Source of the DNA: Comamonas odontotermitis
GTDB lineage: Bacteria; Pseudomonadota; Gammaproteobacteria; Burkholderiales; Burkholderiaceae_C
NCBI RefSeq assembly: GCF_014207855.1
Contig: NZ_JACHKZ010000019.1
Coordinates: 1-64,000 of the forward strand
Length of the DNA stretch: 64,000 nucleotides
Direction: 5' to 3'
Below, one piece after another: positions 58,449 through 64,000 of this stretch; the stretch's first letter is position 1; the number at the start of each line of letters is the position of its first letter. The position numbers and the translations under genes are program-made. The notes under the pieces were generated by a model, which did not search any database, was not told the DNA's origin, and saw only the letters and a list, made by a program, of their open reading frames with translations.

Positions 58449-59297
58449 ATGACTGCTCAACTGATCGATGGCAAGGCCCTCTCCCAGCAACTGCGTGCCG
58501 ATGTGAAAGCACGCGCCGACAAGCTCAAAGCCCGGGGGATCGTGCCCGGCCTCGCCGTCATCCTGGTGGGCGACAACCAGGCCAGCCAGGTCTATGTGCG
58601 CAACAAGGTCAAGTCCTGCGAGGAATGCGGCTTTCACTCGGTACTGGAAAAGTACGATGCCAGCATGACCGAGGCCGAGCTGCTCGCTCGCGTCGAGGCG
58701 CTCAACAACGACCCCAGCATCCATGGCATCCTGGTGCAGTTGCCCCTGCCCAAGCACATCGACGACCACAAGGTAATCGAAGCCATCTCGCCCAAGAAGG
58801 ACGTGGACGGTTTTCACGTGGCGAGCGCTGGCGCACTGATGGTGGGCGAAGTCGGCTTCAAGGCCTGCACGCCCTACGGCTGCATGAAGATGCTCGAATC
58901 CATCGGCATGAAAGACCTGCGCGGCAAGCATGCCGTGGTAATCGGCCGCTCCAACATCGTGGGCAAGCCCATGGCGATGATGCTGCTGGCTGCCAATGCC
59001 ACCGTCACCATCACCCACAGCGGCACCACCGACCTCGCGGCCATGACCCGCCAGGCGGACATCGTGGTTGCCGCCGTGGGCAAGGTGGGCGTGCTGACGG
59101 CCGACATGGTCAAGCCCGGCGCCGTGGTCATCGATGTGGGTATGAACCGCGATGCCGATGGCAAGCTGTGCGGCGACGTGGATTTTGACGGAGTCAAGGA
59201 AGTGGCGGGCTACATCACTCCCGTGCCCGGCGGCGTAGGCCCGATGACCATCACCATGCTCATGGTCAACACGCTGGAGTCGGCCGAGCGGGCCTGA
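58449..59297 (+). CDS. folD: Bifunctional methylenetetrahydrofolate dehydrogenase/cyclohydrolase
   Basis: 282 residues from the ATG giving [13 protein letters not shown]; an upstream extension runs through a terminator and is rejected. [13 protein letters not shown] holds the catalytic Tyr and Lys, [12 protein letters not shown] is the folate site, [13 protein letters not shown] the NADP fold, and [11 protein letters not shown] the family end signature. It converts methylene-THF to formyl-THF in two steps in the cytoplasm. Monocistronic, bounded by hairpin terminators. Confidence 0.98.
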   Translation: MTAQLIDGKALSQQLRADVKARADKLKARGIVPGLAVILVGDNQASQVYVRNKVKSCEECGFHSVLEKYDASMTEAELLARVEALNNDPSIHGILVQLPLPKHIDDHKVIEAISPKKDVDGFHVASAGALMVGEVGFKACTPYGCMKMLESIGMKDLRGKHAVVIGRSNIVGKPMAMMLLAANATVTITHSGTTDLAAMTRQADIVVAAVGKVGVLTADMVKPGAVVIDVGMNRDADGKLCGDVDFDGVKEVAGYITPVPGGVGPMTITMLMVNTLESAERA

Positions 59298-59357
59298 GGG
59301 CTCCCGCCACAGGCAAACAGGGCCTTTGGCCGACCTGTTAAAAACTATTAAAACGAT

Positions 59358-59398
59358 AGCTGCTGGTGTGCACCCATTGCGCGCCAGCGGCTTTTTTT
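59358..59398 (+). terminator. Terminator after folD, repeat-derived
   Basis: A 13-bp stem with several G-T pairs (59358-59370 and 59380-59392), beginning AGCTGCTGGTG and ending CGCCAGCGGCT, is followed by seven T residues. TAAAACGATAGCTGCTGG at its start is the fullest copy of the dispersed ATAGCT element in the window. Confidence 0.82.
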
Positions 59399-59500
59399 CA
59401 TGTTCAAATGGCTGTCAATGCCCTGTTCACCAGCAGTAGTTCAGATATTGCGCCAATAATGCATTGATTGCAGGCCAATGCGCCCCATCTAACCAGCACC

Positions 59501-61561
59501 ATGACCAATCCATTGCTCGACTTCAGCGGTCTGCCCCGCTTTGACCAGGTACAACCCGAACACATTGCGCCCGCCATCGACCAGTTGCTGGCCGAGAGCG
59601 AAGCCGCCCTCAAGACGGTGACAGCGCCGGATTTTCCCGCGCAATGGAGCGAAATTGCCAAGGTGCTGGATGTGACGACCGAGAAGCTCGGCCGCGCCTG
59701 GGGCATGGTGGGCCACCTCAATTCGGTGGCAGACACGCCCGAGCTGCGGGCTGCCTACAACGCCGAAATGCCCAAAGTCACCGCGTTCTGGACGCAACTG
59801 GGCTCGGACGAAGCACTGTATGCCAAGTACAAGGCCATCGACCCCGCCACCTTGAATGCAGAGCAAAAGCAGGCCTGGGACAACGCCATGCGCAACTTTG
59901 TGCTTGGCGGCGCCGAGCTGCAGGGCAAGGCCCGCGATGACTATGCAGCATTGCAGGAAAAAAGCGCCCTCGCCTGCCAGAAGTACAGCGAAAACGCCAT
60001 GGATGCGACCGACCAGTTCGCCTACTACGCAACGCTGCAAGAGCTGGATGGCGTGCCTCAGGATGTGATCGCAGCAGCCCGGGCTGCTGCAGAGGCCGAC
60101 GGCAAGGAAGGCTACAAGCTCACCCTGAAAATCCCCAGTTACCTGCCCGTGATGCAGTTTGGCAGGAGCAGCGCCCTGCGCGAGACGCTCTACCGCGCCT
60201 ACACCACCCGTGCCAGCGAATTTGGCGACGACAAACTCGACAATACGCCGCTGATGGTCGACATCCTGAAAATGCGCGAGGAAGAAGCGCATCTGCTGGG
60301 GTATGCGAATTTCGGTGAACTCTCCGTGGCGCCGAAGATGGCCAAGTCTTCCCGCCAAGTGCTGGACTTCTTGCAGGAGCTGGCCAGCAAGGCCAAGCCT
60401 TTTGGCGAAAAAGACGTGCAGGACCTGCGCGACTATGCCCGCACGGAGCTGGGTCTGGCTGACCCGCAGGCCTGGGATTGGGGCTATATCGGCGAGCACC
60501 TGAAGGAAGCGCGCTACGCCTTCAGCGAGCAGGAGCTCAAGCAGTACTTCCCCGCTCCCAAGGTGCTGGCAGGCCTGTTTCGCATCGTCGAGACGCTGTT
60601 TGGCGTGCAGATCAAGCAGGATATGGCGCCAGTGTGGAACGAGGCAGTGCAGTTCTACCGCATCGAGCGCAATGGCGAACTGGTAGGCCAGTTCTACCTG
60701 GATCCGCCTGCACGCAACGGCAAACGTGGCGGCGCCTGGATGGACGATGTGCGCACCCGCTGGCTGCGGCCAGACAACGGCCAGCTGCAGACGCCGATTG
60801 CCCATCTGGTGTGCAACTTTGCCGCCGGCGTGGATGGCAAGCCGCCGCTGCTCACGCACGACGACGTCATCACCCTCTTCCACGAAACGGGCCATGGCCT
60901 ACACCACATGCTCACCCAGGTGAACGAGCGCGATGTCTCGGGCATCAGCGGCGTGGAATGGGATGCGGTGGAGCTGCCCAGCCAGTTCATGGAGAACTTC
61001 TGCTGGGAGTGGGAAGTGCTGCGCCACATGACCGCCCATGTCGATACCGGCGAGCCGCTGCCGCGCGCACTGTATGACAAGATGATTGCGGCCAAGAACT
61101 TCCAGTCGGGCATGCAGACCTTGCGCCAGATTGAGTTTGCGCTGTTTGACATGCGCATTCACACCGAACTGCAGGGCGACGGCATCACCGCCAATGCCAT
61201 CTACGACGTAATGCGCGATGTGCGCCGCCAGGTGGCGGTGCTGCCCCAGCCCGCCTTCAACCGCATGCCCAACACCTTCACGCACATTTTTGCGGGCGGT
61301 TACGCTGCGGGTTACTACAGCTACAAATGGGCAGAAGTGCTGAGCGCCGATGCCTTTGCAGGCTTTGAGGAAGCCGCCCGGGCCAAGGGCAGCAGCGACG
61401 TGGTCGATGCCGAAGTGGGCCAGCGCTACCTGCATGCCATTCTGGAAGCTGGCGGTAGCCGCCCTGCGATGGAATCGTTCAAGGCCTTCCGGGGACGGGA
61501 GCCGCAACTGGATGCCTTGCTTCGCCACCAGGGCATGCAGGCGGAGCCAGCCACCGCCTGA
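59501..61561 (+). CDS. prlC: M3-family oligopeptidase A
   Basis: 686 residues from the ATG giving MTNPLLDFSGLPRF; the longer frame begins inside the gap. The zinc site HExxH is in TLFHETGHGLHHML (near residue 463), with the third ligand in the downstream SGVEWDAVELPSQFMENFCWE segment. The C-terminal FTHIFAGGYAAGYYSYKWAEVLSADAF is typical of M3 peptidases. It cleaves short peptides in the cytoplasm, including signal-peptide fragments. Monocistronic with a strong terminator. Confidence 0.95.
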   Translation: MTNPLLDFSGLPRFDQVQPEHIAPAIDQLLAESEAALKTVTAPDFPAQWSEIAKVLDVTTEKLGRAWGMVGHLNSVADTPELRAAYNAEMPKVTAFWTQLGSDEALYAKYKAIDPATLNAEQKQAWDNAMRNFVLGGAELQGKARDDYAALQEKSALACQKYSENAMDATDQFAYYATLQELDGVPQDVIAAARAAAEADGKEGYKLTLKIPSYLPVMQFGRSSALRETLYRAYTTRASEFGDDKLDNTPLMVDILKMREEEAHLLGYANFGELSVAPKMAKSSRQVLDFLQELASKAKPFGEKDVQDLRDYARTELGLADPQAWDWGYIGEHLKEARYAFSEQELKQYFPAPKVLAGLFRIVETLFGVQIKQDMAPVWNEAVQFYRIERNGELVGQFYLDPPARNGKRGGAWMDDVRTRWLRPDNGQLQTPIAHLVCNFAAGVDGKPPLLTHDDVITLFHETGHGLHHMLTQVNERDVSGISGVEWDAVELPSQFMENFCWEWEVLRHMTAHVDTGEPLPRALYDKMIAAKNFQSGMQTLRQIEFALFDMRIHTELQGDGITANAIYDVMRDVRRQVAVLPQPAFNRMPNTFTHIFAGGYAAGYYSYKWAEVLSADAFAGFEEAARAKGSSDVVDAEVGQRYLHAILEAGGSRPAMESFKAFRGREPQLDALLRHQGMQAEPATA

Positions 61562-61605
61562 GAGAACACATACCCACGACCCTCACCAGGGGTGCAGGGC
61601 CGCAG

Positions 61606-61648
61606 AGCCTCGCAGCAACCTACCAAGGGCTTGCTGCGAGGCTTTTTT
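61606..61648 (+). terminator. Terminator of prlC
   Basis: A perfect 13-bp stem (61606-61618 and 61631-61643) with a 12-nt loop and a run of six T residues, 45 bp after the prlC stop. Confidence 0.92.
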
Positions 61649-61775
61649 ACAAACGCATACGCAAAACCCCGCCTGTGTAGCGCCAAGCCTTGGTTCCAGT
61701 TGCACGCCGCCATGGAAGCAGTGCATCTTTTGGGCATAATGGGCCGGATAACACGACAATGAATTGAGGGATCAC

Positions 61776-62450
61776 ATGCAGATCAGAGCTATTGTTTCCG
61801 TCCCGGCTGCCGCAATTGCCGCAGCCTTGCTGGTGTGCGCAGCCGGCCCGGCTGCTGCCCAGAAGGTCTATCGCATCGTCGGCCCCGATGGCAGGGTCAC
61901 CTTCTCCGATCGCGCACCTTCGAGCGACACACCGTCTCAGTCGGTATCCGGCGCAACAGGCAGCGAGTCTGCGGGCGCCAATCTGGCCGGCCTGCCGCTG
62001 GAAGTCAAACAGGCAGCAAGCAAGTACCCTCTGACCTTGTACACGGCCAAGGAGTGCAGCGGCTGCGACGCAGCACGCAGCTATCTGCAAGGCCGCGGTG
62101 TGCCATACGCCGAAAAAACCATCACATCCAACGAAGAGATCGCTGCGCTCAAGAAACTCAGCGGCGCAGACAGCGTTCCATTCGCCACGCTCGGCGGCCA
62201 GCATCTCAAGGGCTTCAACAGCAATGACTGGGGTGCATATCTGGACGCAGCCGGTTACCCCGCCAAATCACAATTACCCGCGAGCTACCGCCAGGCAGCT
62301 GCCTCGCCGATGATTCCCAAGGCTGTCAAGCCCGCAGGTGCGGCTGGCAAGGGTGCAGCCGCATCCGACGAGGATGCAGCCCCCGCAGGAGGCAATTCCA
62401 TCGTGCCGCAACGGGTGACGCCAGACAACCCGAATGGCATCGTGTTCTAG
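61776..62450 (+). CDS. Secreted DUF4124-glutaredoxin protein
   Basis: 224 residues from the ATG giving MQIRAIVSV, with GAGGGA upstream. A signal peptide ends near AAA-QKV. A DUF4124 segment follows (KVYRIVGPDGRVTFSDRAP), then a glutaredoxin-like domain (about 85-165) with LYTAKECSGCDAARSYLQGRGVPYAEK and VPFATLGGQHLKGFN. The CSGC pair would be its redox centre in the periplasm. The cis-Pro segment is DSVPFATL. The C-terminus is low-complexity. The substrate is unknown. Confidence 0.88.
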   Translation: MQIRAIVSVPAAAIAAALLVCAAGPAAAQKVYRIVGPDGRVTFSDRAPSSDTPSQSVSGATGSESAGANLAGLPLEVKQAASKYPLTLYTAKECSGCDAARSYLQGRGVPYAEKTITSNEEIAALKKLSGADSVPFATLGGQHLKGFNSNDWGAYLDAAGYPAKSQLPASYRQAAASPMIPKAVKPAGAAGKGAAASDEDAAPAGGNSIVPQRVTPDNPNGIVF

Positions 62451-62470
62451 ACGCTGCTGGCTCCATAAAA

Positions 62471-62494
62471 AAAAGCCTGCGCAAGCAGGCTTTT
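62471..62494. terminator. Bidirectional terminator between the glutaredoxin gene and rpiA
   Basis: A 10-bp stem (62471-62480 and 62485-62494) with a GCAA tetraloop, A-rich on the left and T-rich on the right, works in both directions for these two convergent genes. Confidence 0.9.
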
Positions 62495-62531
62495 TGGTGT
62501 CTGAGACTATCAACCGATAGCAAATTGCTCT

Positions 62532-63206
62532 TCAGGCAAACTCCAGCGTCTCCACGCCCTGCTCGGTACCCAGCAGGCACACGGCTGCTTTCTGATGGGC
62601 AAAAACACCTACGGTGATGACGCCGGCCCATTGGTTCACTTCTGTCTCGAATGCCAGCGGGTCGGCAATCGCAAGACCGGTCACATCCAGAATATGTTGG
62701 CCATTGTCGGTCACCAGCGGCTGGCCGTCTTTCATGCGCAAGGTGGCGGTGCCTCCTTTGGCAGCAAAATGGCGAGCAATCTGCGCAGCAGCCATGGGAA
62801 TCACCTCCACAGGCAGAGGAAAAACACCCAGCGTCTGCACGCGCTTGGATGCGTCGGCAATACAGACAAAGCGCTCGGCAAGCGACGCCACGATCTTCTC
62901 GCGGGTCAGCGCCGCGCCGCCGCCCTTGACCATATAGCCCTGGTGATCGATTTCGTCCGCACCGTCGATATAGACGGCGAGGTTGGTCACCTCATTCGCG
63001 TCGAACACCTTGATACCCAGTGCCTGCAAGCGCTCGGTGCTCGCCACCGAGCTGGACACCGCGCCAGGGATCTGGTCCTTGATGGTGGCCAGGGCATCGA
63101 TGAATTTGTTGACCGTGGAGCCGGTGCCCACGCCTACAATCTCGCCCGCCACCACGTATTGCAGGGCCGCACGGCCAACTTCGGCCTTCAATTCGTCTTG
63201 AGTCAT
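62532..63206 (-). CDS. rpiA: Ribose-5-phosphate isomerase A
   Basis: 224 residues from the ATG giving [14 protein letters not shown]; the longer frame crosses the pyrD promoter. [15 protein letters not shown], the active site YIDGADEID and [14 protein letters not shown] are the RpiA signatures. It interconverts ribose 5-phosphate and ribulose 5-phosphate in the pentose phosphate pathway. Divergent from pyrD with a 55-bp gap, so nucleotide precursor genes are side by side. Confidence 0.97.
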   Translation of the reverse strand: MTQDELKAEVGRAALQYVVAGEIVGVGTGSTVNKFIDALATIKDQIPGAVSSSVASTERLQALGIKVFDANEVTNLAVYIDGADEIDHQGYMVKGGGAALTREKIVASLAERFVCIADASKRVQTLGVFPLPVEVIPMAAAQIARHFAAKGGTATLRMKDGQPLVTDNGQHILDVTGLAIADPLAFETEVNQWAGVITVGVFAHQKAAVCLLGTEQGVETLEFA

Positions 63207-63261
63207 GTTGGTGCCTGTCAGATCAGCGAAAATACAAACAATTGCGCAATTATCCCATCCC

Positions 63262-64000
63262 ATGTCCCTGATTCCCTATTCCCTGTCCCGAGCCATCCTG
63301 TTTGGCATGCAGCCCGAGGCTGCGCACGACTTCACCATGGACATGCTGGCCAAGGGCCAGAATTCCCCGCTGGCCTGTGCCTGGCGCCAGACGCGGGTGT
63401 CCGATCCGGTGACCCTTGCAGGCCTGAGTTTTCCCAACCGTGTGGGTATGGCTGCGGGGCTGGACAAGAACGCACGCGCCATCGACGGGCTGGGCGCCAT
63501 GGGATTTGGCTTTGTCGAAGTGGGCACCGTCACGCCACTGGCCCAGCCGGGCAACCCCAAGCCGCGCATGTTCCGCATTCCCGAGCGCGACGCCCTCATC
63601 AACCGCCTGGGTTTCAACAATGGCGGCCTGGAGGCCTTTATCGCCAATGTGAAAAAGGCGCAGTTCCGCAACCAGGCCAACCCACTGCTGCTGGGCCTGA
63701 ACATTGGCAAGAATGCCGCCACCCCGATTGAAGAGGCCACCAGCGACTACCTCCGATGCCTGGACGCCGTCTACCCGCACGCCGACTACATCACCGTCAA
63801 CATCAGCTCGCCCAACACCAAGAATCTGCGCGCGCTGCAAAGCGACGAAGCGCTTGACGCCCTGCTCTCGGCCCTGGTGGCACGCCGCGAACAACTGGCG
63901 CGCGAGCATGGCAGGCACAAGCCGGTCTTCCTCAAGATTGCCCCAGACCTGACGGAAGAGCAGGTCGCCGTCATTGCAGCCAGCCTCCAGGCCCATGGCA
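63262..64000 (+). CDS. pyrD: Dihydroorotate dehydrogenase, class 2 (partial, runs off the window)
   Basis: The frame opens at ATG 63262 ([19 protein letters not shown]) and stays open to the right edge, giving 246 residues. [43 protein letters not shown] and [14 protein letters not shown] are class 2 PyrD signatures, and the N-terminal helical part fits the membrane-associated quinone-dependent type. It makes orotate in pyrimidine synthesis. About 100 C-terminal residues lie outside the window. Confidence 0.96.
   Translation, partial: MSLIPYSLSRAILFGMQPEAAHDFTMDMLAKGQNSPLACAWRQTRVSDPVTLAGLSFPNRVGMAAGLDKNARAIDGLGAMGFGFVEVGTVTPLAQPGNPKPRMFRIPERDALINRLGFNNGGLEAFIANVKKAQFRNQANPLLLGLNIGKNAATPIEEATSDYLRCLDAVYPHADYITVNISSPNTKNLRALQSDEALDALLSALVARREQLAREHGRHKPVFLKIAPDLTEEQVAVIAASLQAHG

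Overview
The window looks like chromosome of a Burkholderiales bacterium of the family Comamonadaceae, probably Comamonas or a close relative. This is inferred from the high-GC housekeeping genes, the PDH operon in which dihydrolipoyl dehydrogenase carries its own lipoyl domain, a second infA-type gene, a Bug-family binding protein, and short ATAGCT-type intergenic repeats that I recall from this family. No species can be fixed from the sequence alone.

Region 1 (1-10.3 kb, minus strand) is a type VI secretion effector island, read right to left: vgrG, an Eag/DUF1795 chaperone, a 1665-residue prePAAR-Rhs protein with a nuclease-like C-terminal tip, and an AT-rich putative immunity gene. Beyond it lies a displaced second Rhs tip with a NucA/NucB DNase domain and a ComJ-like inhibitor gene, then a decayed Rhs-core fragment. 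This is a polymorphic-toxin locus with spare or retired tips. Region 2 (10.5-24.7 kb) carries T6SS structural and regulatory genes: tssB, tssC, hcp, tagJ, tssE, tssF, tssG, tssH/clpV (reverse strand), tssA, the FHA gene tagH and a PP2C phosphatase. The membrane complex and baseplate genes tssJ, tssK, tssL and tssM, and a PpkA kinase, are not in the window.

Region 3 (24.8-30.2 kb) holds an amino-acid decarboxylase with a PotE-type antiporter (probable acid resistance or polyamine module), an AT-rich leader, a decayed tRNA-Pro-like sequence, two identical tRNA-Pro(TGG) genes and an infA gene. Region 4 (30.5-44.4 kb) is a mixed metabolic and transport stretch: an EVE-domain protein, ChrA, a DUF2322 protein, an overlapping CPA2 antiporter/YbdK ligase pair, a radical-SAM plus DUF4130 DNA-metabolism pair, a lipoprotein, periplasmic asparaginase, a class IV aminotransferase, a Bug-family binding protein and a small secreted protein.

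Region 5 (44.6-48.5 kb) has an OmpR-type two-component pair, a small FHA protein and a deleted Fic pseudogene. Region 6 (48.7-64 kb) is core metabolism: lpdA-aceF-aceE (pyruvate dehydrogenase), a divergent PAS histidine kinase/FixJ-type regulator pair, folD, prlC, a DUF4124-glutaredoxin protein, rpiA, and pyrD running off the right edge. No CRISPR array, rRNA, complete transposase or prophage module was seen.
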